A stretch of DNA of 15,495 nt, from assembly GCA_964473205.1 (NCBI GenBank), contig CAYYOK010000078.1, positions 1 to 15,495 of the forward strand, written 5' to 3'. The notes below the pieces were generated by a model that was given only the letters and a program-made list of their open reading frames with translations, was not told the DNA's origin and ran no database searches. The DNA comes from CAYMRL01 sp964473205 (GTDB taxonomy: Bacteria > Deinococcota > Deinococci > Deinococcales > Trueperaceae). Of this stretch, positions 1 to 6,765 are shown piece after piece. Positions within the stretch are counted from its first letter, which is position 1; the number at the start of each line of letters is the position of its first letter. The position numbers were made by a program, and so were the translations under genes.

Positions 1-255
1 GGCAAGCCGATCATCGCGCTGCCGTCGGTCACGAAGCGCGGCGAGAGCCGGATCGTGCCGTTCCTGAAGCAGGGCGCCGGCGTGGTCACCACGCGCGCCC
101 ACGTGCACTACGTCGTCACCGAGCACGGCATCGCCGCGCTGCACGGCAAGAACCTGAGGCAGCGCGCGCGGGCGCTGATCAACATCGCGCACCCTCAGCA
201 CCGCGAGTGGCTCGAGCGCTCGGCCTGGGAGCGCTTCAAGCAGCTACCGGCCTGA
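1..255 (+). CDS. Acetyl-CoA hydrolase/CoA-transferase, C-terminal fragment (window-edge partial)
   Basis: This is the last 84 codons of a gene that begins before the window, read in frame 1 and ending at TGA 253-255. The visible protein contains GKPIIALPSVT, SRIVPFLKQGAGVVTTRAHV, YVVTEHGIAALHGKNL and a final ALINIAHPQHREWLE. This succession is the conserved end of the acetyl-CoA hydrolase/transferase C-terminal domain, the family that includes 4-hydroxybutyrate CoA-transferase and acetyl-CoA hydrolase. These cytoplasmic enzymes move CoA between acyl groups (or hydrolyse acyl-CoA) through a glutamyl-CoA intermediate; the catalytic Glu lies upstream and cannot be seen. Substrate cannot be told from this piece. 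The 3' end overlaps the end of the convergent ribokinase gene by 12 nt, and no terminator hairpin lies between them. Confidence 0.88.
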   Translation, partial: GKPIIALPSVTKRGESRIVPFLKQGAGVVTTRAHVHYVVTEHGIAALHGKNLRQRARALINIAHPQHREWLERSAWERFKQLPA

Positions 256-1254
256 GCCGTCGCTCGCCAGCAGGGCCGCGACCTCCGCCGCGCTGGGCAC
301 CGAGGACTGCGCGCCCGCGCGGGTCGCGGCGATGGCGCCGGCGGCGTTGGCGTAGCGCACGGCCTCGCCCAGCCCCGCGCCGGGGCTCGTCACCATGAAC
401 GCCGTCAGCGCGCCGGCGAACGTGTCGCCGGCGGCGGTCGTGTCGACGACCTCGATCGCGTGGGCGCGGAGCCGCCCGCTCGCCGCAGCGGAGCCTTCCC
501 CGAAGCCGTCTCCGGTGCTTTCGCCGTCGCGCGAACCGTGGCCGGCACCGGCGCGCTCGGCCCAGGCGACGCCCTCGCCTCCGAGCGTCACCACCACCCG
601 GGGCGCGGCATCGACGAGCCTCTTCGCTACCCCTTCGGCGTCGGCGAGCACCGCCTCGCGCGGGACGCCGGCCAGCAGCGCCGCCTCGACCTCGTTGAGC
701 AGCAGCACGTCGACGTCCTCTAGCTGCGCGGCGCCCAGAGCCACGGCCGGGGCGAGGTTCAACACCACCGTCACGCCCCGTTCGCGCGCCGCCCTGGCGC
801 CGGCCAGGACCGTGTCCAGGGGCAGCTCGAGCTGCAGCAGCAGCGCGCCGGCACCGTCCAGCGCCTCTGAAGGCAGGTCCGTCGGCTGGAGCTCCGAGTT
901 CGCGCCGGAGGCCACCACGATGCTGTTCTGGCCGCTGGCGTCGACCTGGATGAAGGCGACCCCGGTCGGCAGCCGGCCCTCGGCGAGCCAGCGCGTGTCG
1001 ATGCCTTCAGCCTCCAGGCCGGCGCGCAGCTTGGCGCCGTGCTCGTCGTCGCCGACGCAGCCGACGAACCTCACACGCCCCCCGAGACGCGCCGCGGCGA
1101 CTGCCTGGTTGGCGCCCTTGCCCCCGAGGTGAACGGCGTAGGACGGCGCGAGCACGGTCTCGCCCGGAGCCGGGAAGCTCTCGACCTCGACCACCAGGTC
1201 GACGTTGGCGCTGCCCAGCACGACGACGCGCGGCGTCTCAGCCACGATCCCCAC
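244..1254 (-). CDS. rbsK: Ribokinase (PfkB-family sugar kinase)
   Basis: Predicted to phosphorylate D-ribose to ribose-5-phosphate with ATP in the cytoplasm. The N-terminal GSANVDL (14-20), the substrate-binding GGKGANQAVAAARLG (44-58) and the C-terminal DTTAAGDTF (271-279) with catalytic Asp277 match ribokinase better than other PfkB kinases such as fructokinase. Length is 336 aa against about 300-310 in the family. The excess lies mostly in a Gly/Ser/Asp/Glu-rich low-complexity stretch at about residues 235-262, just before the catalytic loop. The start is uncertain: GTG at 1254 or GTG at 1245. Both overlap the end of the upstream GNAT gene (TGA 1240-1238), so translation is probably coupled. 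It is the last gene of the minus-strand potD-potA-C45-GNAT run, and a role shared with those genes is not evident. Confidence 0.9.
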   Translation of the reverse strand: MGIVAETPRVVVLGSANVDLVVEVESFPAPGETVLAPSYAVHLGGKGANQAVAAARLGGRVRFVGCVGDDEHGAKLRAGLEAEGIDTRWLAEGRLPTGVAFIQVDASGQNSIVVASGANSELQPTDLPSEALDGAGALLLQLELPLDTVLAGARAARERGVTVVLNLAPAVALGAAQLEDVDVLLLNEVEAALLAGVPREAVLADAEGVAKRLVDAAPRVVVTLGGEGVAWAERAGAGHGSRDGESTGDGFGEGSAAASGRLRAHAIEVVDTTAAGDTFAGALTAFMVTSPGAGLGEAVRYANAAGAIAATRAGAQSSVPSAAEVAALLASDGSGR

Positions 1255-1996
1255 CGTCCCCTGGCCTGTAGTCGGGGTTCTCCCACACGATGAGCGAGGC
1301 GACGTCGCCCGAGAGCTCGTCGGTCATGTAGCCGCGGATCACACCGCGCGCCTCGAAGCCGTTGGCGAGCTGGAAGCTGAGGGTAGGGTCGCGAAGGCGT
1401 CCGTCGGCGACGCGCCGAACGTACTCCTCGACGCTCAGCGCGTCGCGATGCTCGGGGTAGCCGGGCAGGGCGCCGCCCGCCACGATCCCGCGCCGGTTCA
1501 GGCGCCTGACGAGGTCTTGCCTGGCGCGGTAGAGCCGCCGGCCGATGCCCAAGGACCGGTAGTCGGGGTGGACGCTGATGTCGGCTCCGTAGTACCAGGC
1601 GCCCCGAGGATCGTGGTTGGCGTAGGTGCCGCCGGCGATGACCTCGTAGAACGAGTGGTCGGGGTGCTCCAGATCCATGTCGATGAGGAAGCCGGACCCG
1701 AGGCCGACGACGCGCTCTTCGGCCAGCGGCGTGCCGTCGGGGGCGTGGCCCGCCAGCGCCACGAACTCGCCCTCCGGGAACAGGCGTTGATGGGCGAGGA
1801 AGTGCTCGGCCTTCATCCGCTCGGCCTCGCTCAGGCCAGGGAAGCAGACGCGCTGCAGCTCCTCGAGCGCGGCGGCGTCTTGCGGCCGGCTGTTGACTAT
1901 GCGCACGGCGGCGGCGACCTTCGCCCTGACGGCGGCGCCGTCTCCGCCGCCCCCCAGGCCGTTCGCGTCAGCCGCTGCGTCGCTGCCGATGCCCAC
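1238..1996 (-). CDS. GNAT-family N-acetyltransferase, stand-alone relative of the nitrilase-fused type
   Basis: A 252-aa acetyl-CoA-dependent N-acyltransferase. The acetyl-CoA-binding motif A is at 140-156 (ISVHPDYRSLGIGRRLY, with the R-x-x-G-x-G core), followed by an amphipathic helix. The later segment AGGALPGYPEHRD...SVEEYV...DPTLSFQLANGF (173-214) resembles, from memory, the GNAT domain found fused in front of a nitrilase-type amidohydrolase (YhcX-like proteins). Here the chain stops after that domain and no nitrilase domain follows. The first 30 residues are Gly/Ala-rich and unlike a GNAT fold. GTG 1906 (MRIVNSRPQD..., with GAAGG 11 nt upstream) is a credible alternative start. GTG 1996 was kept because it lies only 6 nt after the stop of the upstream C45 gene. 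Substrate is unknown; acyl-amine or polyamine is only suggested by context. Confidence 0.82.
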   Translation of the reverse strand: MGIGSDAAADANGLGGGGDGAAVRAKVAAAVRIVNSRPQDAAALEELQRVCFPGLSEAERMKAEHFLAHQRLFPEGEFVALAGHAPDGTPLAEERVVGLGSGFLIDMDLEHPDHSFYEVIAGGTYANHDPRGAWYYGADISVHPDYRSLGIGRRLYRARQDLVRRLNRRGIVAGGALPGYPEHRDALSVEEYVRRVADGRLRDPTLSFQLANGFEARGVIRGYMTDELSGDVASLIVWENPDYRPGDGGDRG

Positions 1997-2002
1997 TGCG
2001 GC

Positions 2003-3130
2003 TCAGGCGGCGGCGCCGGCGAGGCTGAAGCGCTGGTAGGGAGCCTCGCTGGGCCGGCCGGCGACGGCCCACAGCTCGCGCCTGGCACCGACCATGACCA
2101 CGCCGCCGCAGGTCCCGACGAACAGCGGCGGCCGGCCGACCTTGCAGATCGCGCCGGTGTCGGCCGTGATCGCCTGCAGGTCCTCCACCGTCAACCGAAC
2201 CTTGGCCAGCAGACGGCGAGCCTCCTCGAGCCGCCTCTGCGAGTCGGCCAGCGATTCGGGCGTGCGCGGGCTCTCGACGGCCTGCGTGACGTCTGCCAGG
2301 CAGTGGTTGGTGTGGGCCAGCGGCTCGCTCTCCAGGGCGTCCTCGCTGCTGGCCGTCGGCATCGCCTCGACGTTGGCACCGTCTCCGCTGGCGTCCAGCA
2401 CCAGGAAGTTGTGTCCGCCGGCCAGAGGAGTGCTGCGCAGCACGTCGAGCGCCGCCGCGGCGGTCTCCTGCTCGAGCATCGCGCGCACCGCGAACGGCCA
2501 GGTGACGCCGACGCGGCCGTCCGCCGCGATGAGGTTGTTGATGCCGACACACACGCCGGCCTCGTTCATGCCGATCATGCCGACGCAACCGGCGGTGGTC
2601 ATCACCATGAAGTCGGGTGCGCCGCGCGGGCGGCCGCGGAGGAGCACCAGGTGCTCGGCGGAGCCCTCGTGCATGTCCCAGGTCTGGGCCAGCACCGCGT
2701 TGCCGTCGGCCATGCGGCCGGCGGGGACGAGGAACGCAGTGCAATCGTCGGCGGCGCCGTCCACGGCGCGCACGTCGCCCGCGGCGCGCACGTCGCCCGC
2801 GGCGCGCACGTCGCCCGCGGCGCGCATCGTGTCGACGAAGTCGGTGAACCCGCCAGCCACGACGAGCTCCGCGAGGCTGAGGCCGGTGGCGGCGGCGATG
2901 CCCTCGAGCTCCTCGAACAGCCGCGGCGAGTAGTCGCGATGCCGAGCAACGCAGAGCTCGGCCACCGCCATCACGTCGGCGCGCGTCGCCTCCCTGCCGG
3001 TCCACTCCGCCGCGCCGGCCAGGGCCACGCGCTCGGCGGTGTACTCGACGATGGCGGACCTGAGCGCGGCGCCGTGCTGCTTGCCCAGCGCGAACGGATC
3101 GCCGTGCACCTCGAGGACGTGCGTCTTCAT
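2003..3130 (-). CDS. C45-family Ntn amidohydrolase/acyltransferase (isopenicillin-N acyltransferase-like)
   Basis: A 375-aa proenzyme of the acyl-CoA:6-aminopenicillanic-acid acyltransferase family (peptidase family C45). The diagnostic segment is DDCTAFLVPAGRMADGNAVL: Cys130 should become the N-terminal nucleophile after self-cleavage at Asp129-Cys130. It is followed by the AQTWDMHE region, GMNEAGVCVGINNL (about 192-205) and HTNHCL. Family members cleave or make amide bonds of acylated amines, amino acids or beta-lactams; the substrate here is unknown. A perfect 18-bp tandem repeat encodes RAAGDV three times (103-120), just before the cleavage site. The ATG at 3130 has AAGGA 11 nt upstream. 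The gene lies 24 nt after potA and 6 nt before the GNAT gene in one apparent operon. No signal peptide is visible, so it is probably cytoplasmic. Confidence 0.86.
   Translation of the reverse strand: MKTHVLEVHGDPFALGKQHGAALRSAIVEYTAERVALAGAAEWTGREATRADVMAVAELCVARHRDYSPRLFEELEGIAAATGLSLAELVVAGGFTDFVDTMRAAGDVRAAGDVRAAGDVRAVDGAADDCTAFLVPAGRMADGNAVLAQTWDMHEGSAEHLVLLRGRPRGAPDFMVMTTAGCVGMIGMNEAGVCVGINNLIAADGRVGVTWPFAVRAMLEQETAAAALDVLRSTPLAGGHNFLVLDASGDGANVEAMPTASSEDALESEPLAHTNHCLADVTQAVESPRTPESLADSQRRLEEARRLLAKVRLTVEDLQAITADTGAICKVGRPPLFVGTCGGVVMVGARRELWAVAGRPSEAPYQRFSLAGAAA
2764..2826. repeat. 18-bp tandem repeat inside the C45 gene
   Basis: Three perfect head-to-tail copies of cggcgcgcacgtcgcccg occupy 2764-2781, 2782-2799 and 2800-2817, followed by a 9-nt partial copy to 2826. 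The period is a multiple of three, so copy-number change would add or remove six residues (RAAGDV) without shifting the frame. No spacers separate the copies. Confidence 0.97.
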
Positions 3131-3154
3131 CTCATCACCGGTCCTTAGGTCAGC

Positions 3155-4279
3155 CTAGCCCAGGATCGAGCCGTGGTCGACGTGCCAGCTGAGCTTCACG
3201 CCGGCTCCGACCGGCAACATGCCGGCGAAGCCGTGATGCTGGTTCTGGATGCGCGCCGTCAGCTGCACCCCCGGCTCGACCTCGACCAGGTAGCGCGCGT
3301 CGGTGCCGAGGTAGTGCACCTCGGAGATGACCCCGTCGACGATCACGGCGCCTGGGAAGGCGGCGAGGTCGGCGCCGGCTGGGTGCACGTCGAGCTTCTC
3401 CGGCCTCAGCGCCAAGGCGGCGTTCGATCCGGTCTCCAGCTCCGGGTCGCGCAGCACGCCGCCGAGGACGCGCCCGCTGGGCAGGCGCAGCTCACCGACC
3501 CCGCCGGTGCTCTTCTGGGCCAGCACGCCCCCGACGAAGTTCGTCTCGCCGATGAAGTCCGCGACGAAGCGCGTGGTCGGCCGCTCGTAGACCTCGTCGG
3601 GCCGGCCGACCTGCAGCACCTTGCCCTCGTTCATCACCGCGATCCGGTCGGCCATCGTGAGGGCCTCCTCCTGATCGTGGGTGACGTAGATGAAGCAGAT
3701 GCCGATCTCGCGCTGAAGCTGCTTGAGCTCGAGCTGCATCGTCTTGCGCAGCTTGAGGTCGAGGGCGCCGAGCGGCTCGTCGAGCAGCAGCACGGCCGGC
3801 CGGTTGACCAGCGCGCGCGCCAACGCTACGCGTTGGCGTTGCCCACCGGACAGCGTCTGCGGCTTGCGGTTGGCCACATGGCCGAGGCGCACCATCTCGA
3901 GGGCCTCGGTCGCCCTGCGGCGGGCGTCCTGCGCGCTGGCGCGCGCCATGCGCGGCCCGAACATCACGTTCTGCAGCACGCTCATGTGCGGGAAGAGCGC
4001 GTAGTCCTGGAAGACGGTGTTGACGGGCCGGTGGAACGGCGGGATGCCGCGCACGGAGCGACCCCGCAGCAAGACCTCACCCGAGCTCGGCTCCTCGAAG
4101 CCGGCGATCACGCGCAGCGTCGTGGTCTTGCCGCAGCCGGACGGCCCCAGCAGCGCGAAGAACTCGCCCTCGAGCACGTCGAGGTCGATGTCGTCGACGG
4201 CCCTGACGCCGGAAGCCCCTGCGGGACCGTCGAACTCCTTGATCAGCCGGCTTATCGAGACCGCGACGCCCTCGCTCAT
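3155..4279 (-). CDS. potA: Spermidine/putrescine ABC transporter ATP-binding protein PotA
   Basis: A 374-aa ATPase that would power polyamine import at the cytoplasmic face of the membrane. The nucleotide-binding domain is complete: Walker A GPSGCGKTT (45-53), Q-loop Gln91, signature LSGGQRQR (143-150), Walker B VLLLDEP (163-169), D-loop GALD and H-loop His201. The string FQDYALFPHMSVLQNVMFG is typical of the PotA/CysA/MalK-type importers. The C-terminal 120 residues, with LRPEKLDVHPAG, form the TOBE regulatory domain. The pairing with potD, 27 nt upstream, supports polyamine specificity over other members of the group such as iron or sulfate importers. The ATG at 4279 has GAGG 8 nt upstream. 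No potB or potC permease gene adjoins it. Confidence 0.93.
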   Translation of the reverse strand: MSEGVAVSISRLIKEFDGPAGASGVRAVDDIDLDVLEGEFFALLGPSGCGKTTTLRVIAGFEEPSSGEVLLRGRSVRGIPPFHRPVNTVFQDYALFPHMSVLQNVMFGPRMARASAQDARRRATEALEMVRLGHVANRKPQTLSGGQRQRVALARALVNRPAVLLLDEPLGALDLKLRKTMQLELKQLQREIGICFIYVTHDQEEALTMADRIAVMNEGKVLQVGRPDEVYERPTTRFVADFIGETNFVGGVLAQKSTGGVGELRLPSGRVLGGVLRDPELETGSNAALALRPEKLDVHPAGADLAAFPGAVIVDGVISEVHYLGTDARYLVEVEPGVQLTARIQNQHHGFAGMLPVGAGVKLSWHVDHGSILG

Positions 4280-4306
4280 ATGGCCCGCCTCAGCTCGCCT
4301 GACGGC

Positions 4307-5374
4307 CTAACGGCCGACGAAGATCCGGATCTCGTCCCAGGCGTCGTTGAGCATGGCTTCACGACCAGCGCTCTGGCTGGTGAAGAACAGCCGCTCCTGG
4401 GTCTCCTCCGTTGGGTAGATGCCTGGGTCCTCGAGGAGCTCATCGTCGATGAGGCCCAGTTCGATGGCCAGGGCGTTGGGGCTGCCGTAGGCGGTGTAGT
4501 TGGAGATGTCGGCGGCGACCTGCGGGTCGAGCATGTAGTCGAGGAAGACGAGCGCCAGCGCCTTGTTGTTCGCTCCGACGGGGATGGCGAGGCTATCGAC
4601 CCAGAAGTTGGCGCCCTCATCCGGGATCACGTAGGCGTACGTGTCGCAACGACACTCGTCGATGATCTGGAAGATGTCGCCGGAGTACTCGACGACGATG
4701 TCAGCCTCGCCGCGCAGGAGCATCTCCTGCCCGTCGTCGGAGGCGATGTAGACGACGTTGCGGCCGTTCTCGACGAGGAAGTCGCGAGCCGCCGCGATCT
4801 CGGCCGGGTCCTCGCTGTTGGGGTCGAAGCCGAGCATGGTGAGCGCGACGCCGATCATCGCAGGGACGTCGTTGAGCCAGGCCACGGCGCCCTGGTACGC
4901 GAACATCTCGCTCCAGGAGGTGATCTCGCCGACCTTGTCGACGTTGTAGCCGATGCCTACGGTGCCCCACTGGTACGGCACCGTGTAGTCGTTGCCCGGG
5001 TCGAAGTCGAGGCCGGTGAAGGTGTCGTCCAAGTTGCCGAAGCTCGGCAGGTCGCGGGCGCTGATCGTGTCGAGCAGGCCCTCCTCGATCATCAGCCGCA
5101 CGATCACGTCGGAGGGGACGACGACGTCGAAGCCCGGGTTGCCGCGGCGCAGCCTCACCAGCATGTCGTCGTCGGTCGGGTAGGTGTCGTAGATGACCCG
5201 CACGCCGCACAGCGCCTCGAAGTTGGAGATCGTGTCCTCGGCGATGTAGGTGCTCCAGTTGTAGACGCTCAGGGTCTGCCCGGCGAAGCCCTCTGGGCAG
5301 GTCCAACCGGTCTGCGCGGCAGCCGGCGAGCCGAAGACGAAGACGGCGGTTGTTAGCAGCAGCAGTTTGCGCAT
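4307..5374 (-). CDS. potD: Spermidine/putrescine-binding periplasmic protein PotD
   Basis: A 355-aa extracytoplasmic solute-binding protein that would deliver polyamines to an ABC importer. A classical signal peptide (MRKLLLLTTAVFVFGSPAAA) ends in an AAA-Q cleavage site. There is no lipobox, so it is predicted soluble in the periplasm. The mature N-terminus LSVYNWSTYIAEDTISNFEA, then YPTDDDMLVRLRRG and FDVVVPSDVIV, is the PotD fold signature; an aromatic-rich later half (PYQWGTVGIGYN, EYSGD, NFWVDSLAIP) fits the amine pocket. Cys26 and Cys56 could pair. The ATG at 5374 was preferred to the TTG two codons upstream because it begins the basic n-region directly. No Shine-Dalgarno is visible; an extended -10 box lies at leaderless distance. 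It follows the SDR gene by 36 nt. Confidence 0.93.
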   Translation of the reverse strand: MRKLLLLTTAVFVFGSPAAAQTGWTCPEGFAGQTLSVYNWSTYIAEDTISNFEALCGVRVIYDTYPTDDDMLVRLRRGNPGFDVVVPSDVIVRLMIEEGLLDTISARDLPSFGNLDDTFTGLDFDPGNDYTVPYQWGTVGIGYNVDKVGEITSWSEMFAYQGAVAWLNDVPAMIGVALTMLGFDPNSEDPAEIAAARDFLVENGRNVVYIASDDGQEMLLRGEADIVVEYSGDIFQIIDECRCDTYAYVIPDEGANFWVDSLAIPVGANNKALALVFLDYMLDPQVAADISNYTAYGSPNALAIELGLIDDELLEDPGIYPTEETQERLFFTSQSAGREAMLNDAWDEIRIFVGR

Positions 5375-5381
5375 GCACAAG

Positions 5382-5390
5382 AAGATAGCA
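5382..5390 (-). promoter_or_regulatory. Extended -10 promoter for potD, leaderless spacing
   Basis: On the minus strand TGC directly precedes TATCTT (5387-5382), giving a TGn-type extended -10. No convincing -35 is seen at 16-18 nt. A start 7 nt beyond the box falls at 5375-5374, the first base of the potD ATG, and no Shine-Dalgarno precedes that ATG. Together these point to a leaderless transcript. This is inference from spacing. Confidence 0.5.
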
Positions 5391-5410
5391 GGAGCGAGAA
5401 CGCCTGCTGG

Positions 5411-6274
5411 TCAGCGGCCCGTCGCGGCGATCAGGCGGTCGAACAGGGGGTCGGACAGGACCCGGCGCAGGACGTTGATCGTGTGTGCGTCGGCCCCGAC
5501 GAAGTAGCGGGTCCGAGGGCGCCTGTCGGTGAGGGCGCGCCGCACCGCGTCGGCGACCAGGCGCGGATCGGAGCCGCCCGTCGACGCCTCCTCCGCGCTG
5601 CGCACCAGGTCCTCGATCAGGTCGGAGTAGAACTCCTTGGCCTCGGGCGGCATGCGTCTCAGGCGGTCGAGGGCGTCCTCCAGGGACTTGCGCCAGATCG
5701 GCGTGGCGATGCGCCCAGGCTCGACCAGCGAGACTCGCAAGCCCCACGGCTTCAGCTCCCGGCGCAACGCGTCGACGATCGCCTCGAGCGCGAACTTCGA
5801 CGCCGAGTAGGCGCCGACCAGCCGCGAGGAGACCAGCCCCGACACCGACCCGACGAAGACCAGACGCCCGCCGTCGGCGCGCAGCCTCGGCAGGAAGGCC
5901 TGCGCGACCGCAAGCTGGCCGACGACGTTCACCTCGAGCTGGCTGCGCAGGTCGTCGAGGGCGAGGAACTCGAGCGGCCCTGCGACCGCGATCCCGGCGT
6001 TGTTGACGATCCCGACCAGCTTGACGCCGCGGCGCGCCTCCACGGCGGCCAGCGCACCCGCCACCTGCTCCGGGATGGTCACGTCGAGGGCGACGGTCTC
6101 GATCCTGCCGGGCGCGGCGGCGCGCAGCTCCTCGGCGTCCTCGGGCCGCCTGACGCCGGCGATGACGTCGAAGGACCGCTCGGCCAGGTCGATGGCCACC
6201 GCCCTGCCGATGCCGGAGGCGGCGCCCGTGACGACGACCGTGCCCCTCGCGCTCAGGTTCTCGTTTTCCGGCAT
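5411..6274 (-). CDS. Classical short-chain dehydrogenase/reductase (SDR)
   Basis: A 287-aa NAD(P)-dependent oxidoreductase with a complete Rossmann fold: TGAASGIG (16-23), DVT (64-66), NNAG (91-94), catalytic Ser143 (VFVGSVSG), Tyr156 and Lys160 (YSASK), and the PG motif after beta-6 (VEPGRIATPIW). Arginines right after beta-2 (GVRRPEDA) suggest NADP preference. The C-terminal extension ending YFVGADAHTINVLRRVLSDP is longer than in FabG-like reductases and is usual in SDRs acting on bulky alcohols or lipids; the substrate cannot be named. It is first in the minus-strand run, 36 nt before potD, but potD appears to have its own promoter, so functional linkage is doubtful. The ATG at 6274 lacks a Shine-Dalgarno and has TAATAT six bases upstream. 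Confidence 0.88.
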   Translation of the reverse strand: MPENENLSARGTVVVTGAASGIGRAVAIDLAERSFDVIAGVRRPEDAEELRAAAPGRIETVALDVTIPEQVAGALAAVEARRGVKLVGIVNNAGIAVAGPLEFLALDDLRSQLEVNVVGQLAVAQAFLPRLRADGGRLVFVGSVSGLVSSRLVGAYSASKFALEAIVDALRRELKPWGLRVSLVEPGRIATPIWRKSLEDALDRLRRMPPEAKEFYSDLIEDLVRSAEEASTGGSDPRLVADAVRRALTDRRPRTRYFVGADAHTINVLRRVLSDPLFDRLIAATGR

Positions 6275-6280
6275 CGGGCC

Positions 6281-6286
6281 ATATTA
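6281..6286 (-). promoter_or_regulatory. -10 box at leaderless distance from the SDR gene
   Basis: TAATAT reads on the minus strand from 6286 to 6281. A start 7 nt past its last base would be exactly the A of the SDR start codon at 6274. No -35 match was found in the G+C-rich sequence upstream, so the call depends on the -10 alone. Confidence 0.4.
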
Positions 6287-6315
6287 CCCAGACCCCGGCC
6301 CGAGCGGCGGCGCGC

Positions 6316-6765
6316 CTAGCCGGCGGAAGGGGGTACCGCTCCGAGCAGCGCGCCGCGCAGATCGTCCGGCACGCGCAGCGGCCTCTGAGTCTGGTAGTCG
6401 AAGCAGACGACCACCGCCTCGAACTCGGCGGCGAGGCGACCGGCCGCGTGCAGCTCCTGGCGCACGGTGAAGCTGGAGTTGCCGACCGCGACGACCCACG
6501 AGTCGATGCGGCAGTCGTCGGTCAGCTTGACCTGGGAGCGGTAGTCGATGGCCAACCTGGCGAGGATCAGAGACGGCGGCTTGACCGCGCTGCGCTTCAG
6601 CATGTCGACGCGGCCGAGCTCGGCCAGGGTCGCGAAGACCGCGTTGTTGACGTGACCGAGGCCGTCGGCGTCGGAGAACCTCAGCTGCAGCGGGAGGCTG
6701 CTGCGCAGGCCATCGCCTCTGCCACCGTGCCGGCCCGCGCCGGAGCCGTCGCCCGCTGCGCTCAC
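6316..6765 (-). CDS. 4-hydroxybenzoyl-CoA thioesterase-like hotdog protein (YbgC/FadM type)
   Basis: A 149-aa acyl-CoA thioesterase candidate. The hallmark of the 4HBT family is present at 29-41, RFSDADGLGHVNN, with the acidic residues (Asp32, Asp34) and HVNN at the start of the hotdog helix, followed by the ELGRVDML helix and later YRSQVKLTD and FEAVVVCFD strands. The frame is open much further upstream, but that part is only an antisense-like shadow over mutM. The true start is taken as GTG 6765, whose last two bases and the next A form the mutM stop (GTGA), with GGAG four bases before it. Residues 2-20 are a Gly/Ser/Arg-rich tail ahead of the fold. Translation is probably coupled to mutM. 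The thioester substrate is unknown. Confidence 0.85.
   Translation of the reverse strand: MSAAGDGSGAGRHGGRGDGLRSSLPLQLRFSDADGLGHVNNAVFATLAELGRVDMLKRSAVKPPSLILARLAIDYRSQVKLTDDCRIDSWVVAVGNSSFTVRQELHAAGRLAAEFEAVVVCFDYQTQRPLRVPDDLRGALLGAVPPSAG

Noticed and set aside
1..255. Truncated CoA-transferase pseudogene
   Set aside because: The frame is open to the first base of the window and matches a normal C-terminus, so the truncation is the window edge.
2764..2826. CRISPR-like array
   Set aside because: The copies are directly abutted with no spacers, are in frame with the C45 gene, and no cas gene is present.
1205..3148. 647-codon open frame on the plus strand across ribokinase, GNAT and C45 genes
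   Set aside because: It is antisense to three genes with clear family motifs and has the Val/Ala/Gly/His/Asp-rich, motif-free make-up expected of a shadow frame in G+C-rich DNA.
3173..5356. 727-codon open frame on the plus strand opposite potA and potD
   Set aside because: Antisense shadow: its composition mirrors the codon pattern of the real genes and no domain is recognisable, whereas PotA and PotD carry complete motifs.
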